From the NCBI RefSeq assembly GCF_017591425.1, contig NW_024466218.1:9314001-9378000 (forward strand): a DNA stretch of 64,000 nucleotides. The letters are read 5' to 3'. The stretch comes from Ochotona curzoniae. Taxonomy: Eukaryota > Chordata > Mammalia > Lagomorpha > Ochotonidae. Numbering within the stretch: the stretch's first letter is position 1; every line of letters begins with the position of its first letter. Under the pieces are notes generated by a model. It saw only the letters and a program-made list of their open reading frames with translations, was not told the origin of the DNA and ran no database searches. Shown in pieces: positions 12,458 through 24,000 of the stretch. A program made the translations under genes and the position numbers.

Positions 12458-13540
12458 CTGTAGAGGAACACTTCACAATTCATATTTACAGCAAGAAAAA
12501 AATAAGTATTTACCCACTTGTATTTTGACTGAGAAAAATAAGGTTTCCGGTTTTTAAAATCCTAGTTTGCAAAAGCATTTTACTGTATAATCTCCCTGTA
12601 TTGTATTTCAGTTTACTTGTAGGTTTTCCTTGGAAGAGTAACAGAAATCTAAACTACCTGCTTTGCTGCCTCTATACACATTGCTAAGCTGTGTTCTCAA
12701 CACTCAAGAGATTAAAATTAAAATAGTAAGACAGTTTCACATGAAATGACTAGCTGACTTTTTTTTAAATTACAGGGGATATTCACAGTGTCAGATGAGT
12801 GTGAACCCTTTCAGAAAATTGAAAAAGTAAAAAAAAAAAAAAACGGGTAAAAAAGCAACATGCAAATGTTCTTATCCCCTTATACTTTTGAATTTAGAAG
12901 TACGTTTTTATCTTCATGTCAATAAATATAAAGAAGTCATACAAATAACACTGCCTATATTGCAATTCTTCAGCATGGAGAAGCAGTGCTACTAAATTTC
13001 ATATATTCAATCATTTTGTATCCCAGGGCACAATGAGTTCTACTCCCTACTTCTCTACTTCTACAAATGTCGCATCTGTCTCCCTTCTTCATGAAGGTTT
13101 CACTTGTTTTTTTTTCTTCAGCAAAAGGAAGAAGGAAGAACAAGTCTCCTGGAATTAAATACTACATTCATGCCAGAAATCCCCAGCATCACCAAGTTTT
13201 GCCTTTCTTTGGTCTTAGATTAATGATCGGCCCGAGGACAATACACAATACGGAAACTGCAGCACATGAAACCAATCAGGTTCTGACCCATCCAAATGGA
13301 TAGACCCATAAAATTTATTTTGAACAAAAACACTTTTGGATGTCATCTTTTCTATCATGGTAGTCCTTCAGAAGCTGTGCTATTGGGAGATCATATGGCT
13401 AACATTGGAGGTTTAATACCAAGTCTTTAGACTACCATGTATTAACAGAGGGAAAATAACAGGTAGGATTAAGGTAACAAATTTTTGCATGAAGAAATTA
13501 CTATAAATTATCTTGGTGGGGCCAATAATATTAGCTTGAT
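11508..13540. other. Unique AT-rich DNA with one microsatellite
   Basis: Contains (TG)n at 12421-12455 and an A-run near 12829-12843. No gene or named repeat recognised in the rest. Confidence 0.45.
12421..12455. repeat. (TG)n microsatellite
   Basis: TG dinucleotides with one interruption (TGTGAG) at the left end. Confidence 0.95.
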
Positions 13541-13842
13541 TTTAAAAGATTTATTTTATTCATTTGGAAGGCAGAGCTACTAAAAAATACATCTTCCATC
13601 CATTGGCTCACTGCCCAAATGGTGACAACAGCACACCAGCCAGAAGCCAGGATCCAGAATCAATGCTCACTCATAGCTCAGTGGCAGAAACCCAAGTGTT
13701 TGAGCCATCACTGCCTCCTACGTTCCCTAGCATGCAATAGGACAGCAACTGGAGCAGCCATGACCCAAACTGGCATTTCAATATATTACAGTGTGTATAG
13801 TTGACATCCGAAGAATAAACTAAACACTGCACCATATCCTAA
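13541..13842 (-). repeat. Old-subfamily C-SINE
   Basis: Starts with the tail complement TTTAAAAGATTTATTTTATT. It contains 'catccattggctcactgccc', 'gtgtttgagccatcactgcctcc' and 'actggagcagcca' and ends at 'ctaaacactgcaccatat'. The 'ttgagccatcactgcc' block marks an older subfamily than the GGCCCGGCG copies. Confidence 0.75.
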
Positions 13843-13888
13843 ACATTACTTTGGGCAGGAAGTCGGGGGAGTGTCCTAAGATAGATAG

Positions 13889-14277
13889 ATATAATTTAAA
13901 AGGCAGACTGACAGAAAAAGAGATGTTCTATTTACTGATTCACAAACAAACTGGCTACAGGAGCCAGAACAGGACCAGGCCCAAGACAGAAACCTGGAAC
14001 TTCAACCAAGCATCACAAATGGATAGCAGTAGACTACCTTCACCTGCTTTTGCTGGTGTACTAAGCAAGGAACTGGATGGGAAGAACAATTCATACTATA
14101 ATCTCACCTCTGATATGTACTGCTGCCATTTCAATCATTTTCAAATGTTATTTTTAACATTGTTCATGCAATTGAGAGAGATACACTCCCATTTGGGTCA
14201 CTGATTAGGATGGGGAAGGTCAAAGTAACAAAAAGGAGGGTGGGACAACATACTACACCACAGCACTGCCTCCCAAC
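13889..14277 (-). repeat. Old C-SINE, apparently broken by an insertion
   Basis: The 3' part (aaaggcagactgacag...tttactgattcac) and middle (gctggtgtactaagcaaggaactggatggg) are clear. The head complement 'actacaccacagcactgcctccc' appears only about 130 bases further on. The intervening sequence near 14110-14245 is not SINE, so the copy was either split or expanded. Confidence 0.6.
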
Positions 14278-14572
14278 AATAATTTTCAAGTGGAGAATCT
14301 TTTCTGGCTGACGATCAGAACTTGCAAAGAGTCAAGGTCAAATTGAAGTGTGAAATATAGGTGAGACCCATCGTCTCCTTTTATTGCTACCACCTTGAAG
14401 ATAGAAGGAAGCTGCAGATCAAGGGATGGAGGCAGCCCTTAGAAGCCGAGACTGTTTTTCAACTGACAAGTGGCAAGAAAATATTTAGTCCCAACAACAC
14501 AGAGAAAATGAATTCTATCAACAATCTCAAACAACCACCAAACAGATACATCTCAAACGTCTAGAAGGAACA

Positions 14573-14894
14573 TGGGCAGGGATGTGGTACTCAATGGCTA
14601 AATTTTCACCTTGCAAAAACCAGGTTCCCATATGGGTACAAGTTCATGTCCTGGCTGCTCCACTTCTCATCCATTAACCTGCTTAGGGCCTGGGAAAGCA
14701 GTAGAGGACAACTCAAAGCCTTGGAACTTTGCGCCCATGTGGGAGACCCAGAAGACGCTACTGACTTCACATCTCAGCTGAGGCCAATGGTCATTTGGGG
14801 AGTAAGCCAGCAGATGGAAGATCTGTCTTCTCCTTTGTGTAAATCAGACCTGCATTTCTAATGAATGTAAATAAATTTTTGAAAGATAAAAAGG
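14573..14894 (+). repeat. C-SINE, moderately diverged
   Basis: Plus-strand, full length: 'caccttgca', 'cccatatgggtacaagttcatgtcc', 'gggcctgggaaagcagtagagg', 'catgtgggagaccc', 'cagcagatggaagatctg', ending AATAAATTTTTGAAAG. It is the third C-SINE in 1.4 kb. The 71-codon frame at 14646-14861 is read-through. Confidence 0.85.
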
Positions 14895-15605
14895 AATATA
14901 AGCCACCTAATAAATTAATTTTACCCAGAGATAGCAAGTCAGATTTTGGTCTTTACAATTGTAAGATAACTTCATGTTATTTTAGGTTTTTAAGCTATAA
15001 TTAATTCAGAAACAATATAAAATCATCATGGTAGCCCAGGCGTAATACTAGGTACTAAGTAGATAACAATTGATGTTATACACAGATACTAACAACTTAC
15101 TACTAGAAAGCATACTAGCGCAGCTCCTGCAGCAAATTTGTTAGTAAATATATTTTCAAAACTGTTCAATAATTCTTACAATCTCTTTGCAGAAAACTTT
15201 TGCTTTCCAACATTAGTAACTGCTGAAAAATTAGCTCTAACATGGAATAAATTATGTCAAGACCTTCTAACAAATTCTGGTTATGTAACTGTAACATAGT
15301 AAACCATCATTTTAAAAAATACATTTATTCATTCATTGATTGAATTTTTTAAAGTTTCATTATTAAATTAATGAAAAAAAACTTGACTACGGTATCAGTA
15401 CCTATATTACAGCTTTTGATAGGCTAAATGAGCTTTCAAGAATATTGACCATCTGCTACAAATATCCACATAGATCATTTCTCAAAATCATATTGCTTTT
15501 ATTTCCATATATGTATCAATCAATATCAAAATTATTTACACATTTGAATGACAACATTTTAAAGAAATGTTATTGTTATGTTTCAATAATCTAGACCATA
15601 TATAG

Positions 15606-15775
15606 CTGGGGACAGCATTGTGGCAAAGCAGGTAAAGCCACCACCTGCAATTTTGACATTTAATATGGGTACAAGTTCATGTCCCAGCTGCTTCATTTTT
15701 GATCTAATTCCCTGCTATCATCCTGGGAAAAGTAGTGGAAAGTGAGGGAAATCATGCCCATACCAGTCTTCAAAG
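15606..15775 (+). repeat. Truncated old C-SINE (5' half)
   Basis: Only the head and central part are present: 'ctggggacagcattgtggca', 'gggtacaagttcatgtccc', 'ttccctgctatcatcctggg'. It fades before the GA-rich tail. Confidence 0.65.
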
Positions 15776-16429
15776 AAAACTATAAAAACTTTCTTGGAAA
15801 AGTAATTTCTAAACAAAAAAAAAAATCATCTAGCAAGTTTGTTATTCAAATGTGTAAATAAGAGTAAGGATTGTTCCAAATACTAGTTGACTTGCTCTGT
15901 TTATAAATGTTAATATTAGGCAAACCGTAGACAAATGCAGCAGAAACTCACTTGTTGTAGCAGATTATTGTCCTCACTGCATATGTAGTTTGAGTACAGA
16001 CTCCAAACCTTAGTTTCCTCTAATATGATAGAAAATTGCCGTTTTCTTTGCTCTGAATAATACTGAACTGTGGGGTCTCAATAGAAAGTGACATTTCTGG
16101 CTTTCCCTTTTCTTGTAAAGTCATTTCTACCAAGTTTATTGTCCAATTAATTTGAATGCATATTTAAAAGTTGGCATTATAAATAAAACTACTTTCAAGA
16201 AGTTTTCTGAAAAAAAAAATTTGCCCAACAAAGTTAGACAAAATACATACTGAGGTAAAACTGTTATACACAGGAATTTCCTTCTTTGGTATTCAAAAAA
16301 TTTTAGCCCCCACATGTAAGGGAGGACATATGCATTTTGTCTTTCGGTGTCCAACTTATGACCCTCAACATGGTGCCCATCAAAACCATCTTGATGCAAA
16401 ATATGCCTTATTAGTATTGCTAAATGATA

Positions 16430-17190
16430 GCTCATTAATAGTATTTCACTTGTAATTGCTGAATAATATTCCATTGTATTTATGTGTATGTACACATAAT
16501 TTACATATATATTTATGTACTAATCCACTGTGTACATACATACACAATTCAATGTTATTCAGCAATAAGTATGAAATGCTATCATGTATACATATTTTCT
16601 TTATCCACTCATTTGATGGACATCTTGGTTGAACCCATATTTTTGCTATTGTAAACTGTACAGCTAAAAACACAGTAGTTCTGGTAACATTTAGATACAA
16701 AGTTTATTATGTCTTTTGGATACATTTCCAGTAGCAGGATTTCTGTATCTTACGGAAAGTCTATTTCTAGTTTTTTACAAAAACTCTATACTGTTTTCCA
16801 CCATGATTGGCATTAATTTACATTCTACCAATAACATGTTGGATATCCCCCAGCATTTGGCCAGCATTTTTTTGCTCTATGGCTAATATGGGCTGGTACT
16901 ATCCATGACGACATGGGTGAGGTCATATCTCACTGTGGTTTTGATCAGCATTCCACTGATAATAATTTTAAGCATTTTTTCAAAAATTTCTTGGCCATTC
17001 ATATGTTACTTTGATAACTTATTTTGATAAAGTCTTTTGCCCATTTTTTAACTAGTCTGGTTGTATTTTTGTTGAGCACTTTAGTTAATAATTCTCTTTC
17101 ATTTGGTTACTGTTTACGACACTTGCCTCTGTTCTTGGTGAACTTTGGTCATTTCCCTTGTAGAACTCCTTATTAGTGGAGCATTATTCC
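16430..17190 (-). mobile_element. L1 3'-end fragment, reverse orientation
   Basis: Matches the reverse complement of the mammalian L1 3' region. Successive blocks are 'gctgaataatattccattgtat', 'tttctttatccactcatttgatgg', 'tatttttgctattgtaaact', 'ttttggatacatttccagtagcaggat', 'gtcatatctcactgtggttttgatc' and 'ttttgcccattttttaactagtctgg'. It is well diverged and has no open ORF2 piece. An inverted repeat lies near its 3' end (16455-16566). Confidence 0.82.
16455..16566. repeat. Foldback (inverted repeat) within the L1 end
   Basis: The left arm 16455-16497 (ATTGCTGAATAATATTCC...) and right arm 16529-16566 (...GTTATTCAGCAAT) are imperfect reverse complements separated by about 31 bases. The same L1 segment is present in both orientations. 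Confidence 0.7.
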
Positions 17191-18450
17191 TTTGACTGTG
17201 TCATAAATTGAAAATGTGATCTCAAATTTTAAAAGATTATTATGCATGTGGGCAGTATCCTGTTGTATTCCATTAATGAAAATAATTAAGTCAGTCTCAA
17301 TTACTTTAAATGGTGGTTACAAAGATGAAATATCTGAGTCAAAGTTAAAACTTAGGTCAGACTTTCAAAACAGATTATCCAATGTTCAAATTGTCAATTT
17401 CTATATTAAATTTTTATTCAATGAAATAAATGCAAAAACTGAATCTCCTCTAGTACTTTTTTTAGAATGTTAAAGCATGATTTTTTTATTGACTCTATTT
17501 CCTTGAACCTATCCCAATTGACAAAATGAGAAAGTTTCAAATCAATGAACATCATTAAACTGTTAAATATATAAAAAATATTCTGCTTTCTTTAACTGGA
17601 CAATAACAATCAGAATATGACAGGTTATGGGGCTGGTTCTTCTCTTCAGTAAGAAAAAAAAGTAGAAGAAGCATACTTTCCTAAAATTTGCTTTGGTATG
17701 AGTTGGTTCCTCATAGTTCACACACAGTCGCAAATCTTTTTACAGAGTTTTCCTACAGGGAAAACGGACTATGCTTAAATTCTCTGACCCGTTTTCTTAG
17801 ATAATTCCATATGGAAAACTGATTCTCTTTATTCTTACCATTTGTGCTATGCAAGAAAAATGAATTAAGACCAAATTCAAAACTGAAGATAGGTGATATC
17901 ATCCAATTTAAGCTAGCTAATCATATTCAAAATGGTATTTTCTCTTAAACAATTCCAAGCTACTTTTTTCAGTTTTCTTTCTCCCTTGCTTTCCAGCTCT
18001 GTCACTTCAGTCCATTTTTCAGCCTGGGGATGGGGTTGCAGGAGAGACTCGAATATCTTGAAAGAGGAAGCAAAGAGCTTAGCCACAGAGGAGTCCATAG
18101 CTATAGCCACCCTGGTCATCTATGCAAGATTCACTTTGTTAGCTTTCATAGCTAGTTGCCTTTAATGCCAAGTTCATTCTGTGAATTAGGGGAAGCAAGA
18201 TCAGCACTTGGGCTCCCAACACCTTCCCTATTACAATCACTCCATTTATTTGGGTGATTATTCTGTACCCCTTCCTCCATACTTATAGTCAGGAGAAACA
18301 GAACATAATGAGAGGCGGAGGAGGTAGAATTTTTGATTTCCTGACATAGGAAAAAAAACATGAAAATCAAAGGAAATTCAGGCTACTTAAAGGCCCACCT
18401 ATATATAAAGGGTTGTACACTAAAAGCCTAATTGTGGCAAATTTAACATG
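17191..18450. other. Unique DNA, no recognised feature
   Basis: No gene recognised. The overlapping frames near 17913-18165 lie on opposite strands and show no family features. Confidence 0.4.
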
Positions 18451-18772
18451 TCTTAAAATCTTTTAAAATTATTTTTTGGAAAGTCAGATATACGGAGAGG
18501 AGGAGAGATAGAGAGGAAGTTCTTCTGTCCGATGGTTCATTCCCCAAGTGGCCACAGTGACCAATGTTGAGCCAGTCTGATGCTAGGAGCCTACAGCTTC
18601 TTTCAGGTCTCCCAGGCAGGTAGAGTCCCAAGGCTTTGGACTGTCCTCGACTGCTTTCCCAGGCCACAAGCAGGGAGCTGGATGGGAGTGGAGCAATTGG
18701 GACATGAACTGGCACTCAAATGCGATCTTTGCACGTGCAAGGTGAGAACTTTAGTCACTAGGCTACCGTGTT
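18451..18772 (-). repeat. C-SINE
   Basis: A reverse copy with 'cggagaggaggagagatagagaggaag', 'cgatggttcattccccaagtgg', 'caggtctccc', 'gtcctcgactgctttcccaggcc' and head complement 'ctaggctaccgtg'. It lies back to back with the plus-strand C-SINE that starts 30 bases further on. Confidence 0.9.
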
Positions 18773-18801
18773 TTCTATTCATAATAACAAGAGAATTTCA
18801 T

Positions 18802-19027
18802 GGACCTGCTATGAAAGCCCAGTGGCTAAATTCTCACCTTGCATGTGGGTGCCAGTTCATGTTCCGGCTGCTCCACTCCCCATCCAGCTCCCTGTTGTGC
18901 CCTGGGAAGGCAGGGGAGGATGACCTAAGGTCTTGGGACCCTGCACCCACATGGGAGACCAAGAAAAAAACTCCTGGCTTTGGTTCAGCTCAGATCCAGC
19001 TGTTGTGGTCTCTTGGGGATTGAAACA
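18802..19027 (+). repeat. C-SINE, left part of a copy split by an L1
   Basis: A plus-strand C-SINE head and body, ending abruptly after 'ggtctcttggggattgaaaca'. The missing right end (cagatggaggatctttctg...) is found at 19711-19793, on the far side of an L1 3' end. Confidence 0.88.
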
Positions 19028-19704
19028 ATCAGTAATTGCAAAAACATGGAAACAACCGAAATGCCCATCAGCAGAAGATTGAATAAGAAAGCTTTGGTTC
19101 ATCTACTCCATGGAATATTACTAAGCTATTAAAAAAAAAAAAACAAAATGCAGTTCTTTGTGGCTAAATGGGCCCAACTGGAAACTATAATGCTAAGGGA
19201 AATGAGCGAATCCCAAAAGGTTAGATACCACATGTTTGCCTTGATTTAACTTGTAATTTTTGCTTGGTTGTTTGTTATTTTTTGAACCTGTCATTGATAC
19301 TGTCTCAACCCAGATGTTTTGAAGAATTGAACTTGCATTATTTTTAACATATTGTTTACTCAATACTATGCCAATTCCATAACGTTGTATATTTTTGCTG
19401 ATGTTTTGTTGGGGATTTTAACTGACCAGAACTTTACTGTTAGCTCTACCTTCAGACCAGAGAAGGTGTCCCCAAGAGGCCACTGAACTTATCTGGATAA
19501 TAAGATGCTGGACTTTATTCTAGGTATATGCCTGCAATGAAGGAATCTCAACTGAACTTGAACTGAGGTTATGCAGCAAGGTGGAGGAATCCACTATGGG
19601 AGGAGGGGTGTGGGAGCGGTGGGGGGAATCCCCAGTGCCTATAAAACTGTATCACATAATATAATGTTAATAACAAAAAAAAAAGTAAAAAATATGAAAA
19701 AAAA
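19028..19704 (+). mobile_element. 5'-truncated lagomorph-type L1, inserted into a C-SINE
   Basis: The sequence 'aaaaacatggaaacaaccgaaatgcccatcagcag' and 'catggaatattactaagctatt' is the typical L1 3' region. It continues into a lagomorph-type 3' UTR (aacctgtcattgatactgtctcaaccc, ctaccttcagaccagagaagg, ctgaacttgaactgaggttatgcagcaagg, agtgcctataaaactgtatcacataat) and an A-rich tail. The same 3' UTR recurs at 35897. A short GAAACA repeat flanks it (19022-19027, 19705-19710), a plausible short target-site duplication. Confidence 0.85.
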
Positions 19705-19710
19705 GAAACA

Positions 19711-19793
19711 GCAGATGGAGGATCTTTCTGTCTCTCCTCCTCTCTGTAAATCTGCCTTTCCAAATAAAATAAAATGCTTAAAAAAAAACCTAC
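19711..19793 (+). repeat. C-SINE, right part of the split copy
   Basis: GCAGATGGAGGATC through 'tctctcctcctctctgtaaatctgcctttcc' to the AATAAAAT tail. It completes the copy that begins at 18802. Confidence 0.88.
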
Positions 19794-21477
19794 AAGAGTA
19801 TTTCTGTATAAATGTACAGATTGTTTCAGAAAGATAAGATCATGGTCTTTGATGACTGACTTCTCTTTATAAGAACATAGTGTTTATTAATTTGCCATGG
19901 AATAGTCAATGACTAAAGAAAACACATGCGCAATTAAAAGACTGCTGAAGGTCAAGCGGGAATGTACTAAGTAGTAACTTGGTTTTTTCTGAATGTTAAA
20001 ACCTTAAGAAAAATTGTTCGTTTGTGCTCATTGGATTATTATATGACAAGTATTGAAAATGGAACCCTTGGCATGTTGAAAGCCATTTACCTTTGAAATA
20101 TAAAGTGCATTTTCCTTTTGCTGAACTTTGATTTTGTTGGAAAGAGGCATAATGACTTGTAAATGTAATATTTTCCTTAAATCATTTTAGAATATCCTGG
20201 ATGAAAACCCCTAAATATGTTGAAATAAATAAAATAATTTCTGAGGACACTCCAAGTGATCACAGATACCTACAAGACCTTACACAGACGAAATTCATTA
20301 TCTTGAGGTCCAACATCTTGGCAAAGTCTTCATCACTAATTAAAATAATAGCAATCGAAGAGCATCTGCAATTACTCTGTTTAGGATAAAATTACAAGGG
20401 TTATAAATCTCCAAGCTTCAGGGCATGAACTGATCACCAGCTGGGGTGAGAAAGAAATGTCTACCTATTGTGTAGTTTTGCAAAATTAGGTACATTATGT
20501 TTTACTTTCTCAGAAACATCTGTCATGGACTACTATTAGAGAGGTTCTTGATTGCAAGCAAGCGACTCTATCCCGCGAGGTTATAGAAAATGTCTGGTTC
20601 TGCAAATATAAAAAACCTAAAATCCAAGGTTTTCTAAATGAATTCTTTATCTTGATGTCATTTACATTGTTCCTAGTATAAGTATTACAGATAATAGGTA
20701 AAATACAAAAATTCATTAAGAGCTCAGATTCTGATATTGGTTTCTTCATCATAAAACAGACCTATCATAATTCTAGCCATATTTAGTAGTTTCCTAAGGA
20801 TGCGAAGGAAAAAAACTCCTAAAACTCAGATGCCCTTTGAATTTAAATGTTGGAGGAGACTGACCACAAAAGAGAAATGAGTTTAGTGAATAATGTTCTA
20901 ATACCATTTTCCTTGCTACATCTTCCCAAATGAGCATACTGGTTTCATTTCAGGCCAAATGATGTGAATCTGCATTTGGGAAGGACTGAAACATCTCATC
21001 TCTTTCAGCAGGAGAGGTGAAGAGACAGAAGAGGGCAGAAATCAGAGAAGGTCTGTGGAGCAAGTTCTGACTCCGCCTTAAGAGTGCTATCGACAAGGGA
21101 ATGTGACGATGCAGACCGCAGGCTGAAGGCCAAGATCATGGAGCCAAGTCCCAGAAACGATACGAACATTCCAACAGAATCAGGATGTTGTAAATTCAGA
21201 AATGGTTGATGGACATTTACTATTTACTAAACCTTTGGTAATGAGTGGCTAATGGCTCTTTAAACTGTTTTAAAATATTATTTTCCATCTTTTCCCATTT
21301 CTAAAATTCTTTTATTTCATTGCAATTGTTCTTTTCTTGAACTACAAAACCATTCAAGCTTATAATTTAGTATAAGAGGATTACATTTAAATATAATGCT
21401 TACATTTTATATATCTTCATATTTAATGTAAGAGTATCACAATAAAATCAATTCTCAGCATCTTTTCACAAGAAAGT
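19794..21477. other. Unique DNA with a small CpG-containing, exon-like patch
   Basis: Near 21009-21175 an acceptor-like CATCTCTTTCAG is followed by about 165 bases with higher GC and about seven CpGs. No frame in it resembles a known protein. The 62-codon frame at 20201-20389 is unremarkable. Nothing else recognised. Confidence 0.35.
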
Positions 21478-21492
21478 GGTGATAGCAATTTT

Positions 21493-21818
21493 TTTTTAAA
21501 GATTTATTTTTATTATTTTTTATTGGAAAGGCGGATATACAGAGAGGAGATACAGAGAGGAAAATCTTCCGTCCGATGATTCACTCCCCAAGTGAGTGCA
21601 ACAGCCGATGCTATGCCGATCCGAAGCCAGGAGCCTCTTCAGGGTCTCCCACGCGGGTGCAGGTTCCCAAAGCCTTGGGCCGTCCTCGACTGCTTTTCCG
21701 GGCCACGGGAAGGGAGCTGGAAGGGAAGCGGGGCTGCCGGGATTAGAACCGGTGCCCATATGGGATCCCGGGTGTGCAAGGTGAGGACCTTAACCACTTG
21801 CGCCACTGCGCCGGGCCC
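21493..21818 (-). repeat. Young full-length C-SINE with 15-base target-site duplication
   Basis: A reverse copy close to the GGCCCGGCG consensus, with the head complement 'cgccactgcgccgggccc'. Perfect flanking repeat GGTGATAGCAATTTT at 21478-21492 and 21819-21833. Together with the copy at 11162 it is the freshest insertion here. Confidence 0.95.
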
Positions 21819-22064
21819 GGTGATAGCAATTTTAAAGCTTCAATTTCACAAGTGCTAATCATTAATGTTTTGTGAAAAACTTCCAAGATCTTCAATTTTT
21901 ATTCAGTCATAGTCCACATGATTGTATCGGTAATTTTAGAATTTAGAATTTTAGTGGTTGCTGCAAAAAGGTTGTATTTCTCTAAATTCCTCAAATCTAG
22001 ATTTATGAATGTTAGATTTTCATTATTTTTAATGCTTATTTACTGTTTTTTGGAATTCATACAA

Positions 22065-22372
22065 GGAGCTGATGCAATGGCACAGCTGCCTAATCCTCTG
22101 CTTACAAGCACTGGCATCACATCTGGATGCCGGTTCATGCCCCTGTTGCTGCAGTTCCCATCCAACTCCCTGCTTATGGCCTGCGAAAGCAGTGCAGGGT
22201 AACTCAAAGCCTTGACATCCTACACTCACATGAGAGACCTGGAGGAGACTCCTAGCTTTGATTCAGCTCAATTTTTGCCATTACAAACATGTATGGAGTG
22301 AGTTGGTGGATGGAAGAGTTTTCTCTCTCTTTCTCTTTGCAAATCTGCTGTTTGAATAAAAATAAATTTTCA
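22065..22372 (+). repeat. Old C-SINE
   Basis: A diverged plus copy: 'ggagctgatgcaatggcacagctgcctaatcc', 'ggatgccggttcatgcccctg', 'ggcctgcgaaagcagtgc', 'atgagagacctgg', 'ggtggatggaag', ending AATAAAAATAAATTTTC. Confidence 0.78.
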
Positions 22373-22375
22373 AAA

Positions 22376-22543
22376 AGTTATTTAAAAGGCAGAATTACAT
22401 AGAGACAGGAAGTACAAGAGAGATCTTCCATTTGCTGGTTTACTCTCCAAATGTTTGGAAATCCTGGATTGTGCCATGCTGAAGGTAGAAGTGGAACAGC
22501 TGGGATTTGCTTTGGTGCGATGCTCCAACACTGGCCCCAGTCT
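22376..22543 (-). repeat. C-SINE with internal deletion, inverted to its neighbour
   Basis: Starts with the tail complement 'ttatttaaaaggcagaattacatagag', jumps from 'ggtttactctccaaatg' to 'gtagaagtggaacagctggg', and ends at the head complement 'ccaacactggcccc'. It abuts the tail of the plus-strand copy at 22065, forming an inverted pair. Confidence 0.75.
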
Positions 22544-22899
22544 TTTTGTTTGCTTATTCCATCAGCACAGAACTGCTGCTAATCATTGCAAAATTTGTTA
22601 GGAAGCCGAGGTGCTCTGCTCCGCCACTTTATGTACTTTCAATGGGTCTGTGATTCCATACTAGTCCAAGACATTTTTAAATTTCCTCTGCAAAGCATCT
22701 ACTATGAGCATGTTTTTAGGGCATGCATATTCCAAGTAGTCACAGTAAAACTGATGACTGTGTTACTGTAAATGGCAATAATTATAATACTGTAAAGTAA
22801 ATTTATTTTGTGTGAATAAATGTTAAATGAATTTTAATTTTAAAGCTTTTAAATGGAAAATGTTACTGAAAAACCTTCCTAATACATTCTGATGGGTAC

Positions 22900-23770
22900 T
22901 CGTCAAGCAATTGCACATTGAAGTTGGTCATCACTATGGCTATTAGGATCTGCCAATTGTTCACAGAGCCTGCCATGTAGACTCACAAACCATGGGTATC
23001 TGCCAAGCTGAGCTCTCCCCAACAATGGTAATACCCTTCTAAAATTCAGGTTTCCATAAGACTCACGTATCAGCAAGATTCAGGCCACAAATGTGGTGGC
23101 GAAACCTACTCCAGACTGATGTTGCTGAGAGTATCTACTCTATAGGGAAAAAAAAAAAACAATCCAGGATTCTTTTTAGAAGGAGAAAAGCCTACAAGCA
23201 CAACTTTGTATCTTTTGTGGCCTGCAGCCAAAGTTTTGGGTAAATGGCTTATGAATGAGAGCCATGAGTCAAAAATTAGTGACAAAGTGGCCTGTGGAAA
23301 ATACCTGTAGATAGATATTTTGAACCAGCATGAACAAAAACTGACTTATTCATGTTCCACGTGAATGCTTATTGAAGAATGACTTTTCCGGAGGAGGCCC
23401 TTAAGATCAAGGGAACAGGACAGATATTCATCAAATTATGAGCTGACTTCTTTTCCAGTGACTTCTATCACTGTCCACTGTGCTCATGGGCAAAGTGGTC
23501 ATGATTTTTAGGGTGAACAGTGACAAAGATATTAGGCATGGGTTCAGCAAGCTTGACTTTCACTGATGAAAACTAACCCACCTTTAGTTACTGTACAGTG
23601 CCCAGTGTGCTCACAACAGATACCAGCACTGAATTCATGACTGGCACTACCAAGGCAGACAATCAGGCAGACAGCTGGGGGTAGTTATATGCAACAGAAT
23701 TATTCTGGATACAGATTTCCCCTCCTTTCTATAAAATGCCTCATCTGATCATGGCTCATTAGTGAGAGAA
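22900..23770 (+). pseudogene. Degenerate ERV-L-type pol fragment (RNase H/integrase region)
   Basis: The nucleotide sequence follows the mammalian ERV-L (class III) pol gene over roughly 870 bases. Blocks such as 'ggtaaatggcttatgaatgag', 'gacaaagtggcctgtggaaaa', 'ccacgtgaatgcttattgaagaatgac', 'ggaggaggccctt' and 'gtgctcatgggcaaagtggtcatg' occur in order. All frames are broken by stops and indels, including an A-run near 23148. No LTR was identified next to it. It is an inactive fossil; ERV-L elements are ancient residents of mammalian genomes. The call is from memory of the family. Confidence 0.65.
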
Positions 23771-23821
23771 AGAAATTCCAGTGAACTGTTCATGCCTCAA
23801 ACACTTACATTAATCATGGTC

Positions 23822-24000
23822 GGTCAGGCCAGGCTGAATCCAAAAGCTAGAAAGTCCATTCAGGTCTGCCAAGTGGGCAGCAGAGACTTGAGCCGTCACT
23901 GGGTATCTCCTAGTATGTGTGTTGGCAGGAAGCTGGACTAAGAAGCAGAGCCAGAACTCCAATTTAGGTCTTCTAAAATGAAATACCCTTGTCTCAAGTT
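23822..24000 (-). repeat. Old-subfamily C-SINE fragment
   Basis: Carries 'agacttgagccgtcactgggtatctcc' and 'ggcaggaagctggactaagaagcagagcc', the older-subfamily block also seen at 13541. The tail side is missing. Confidence 0.65.
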
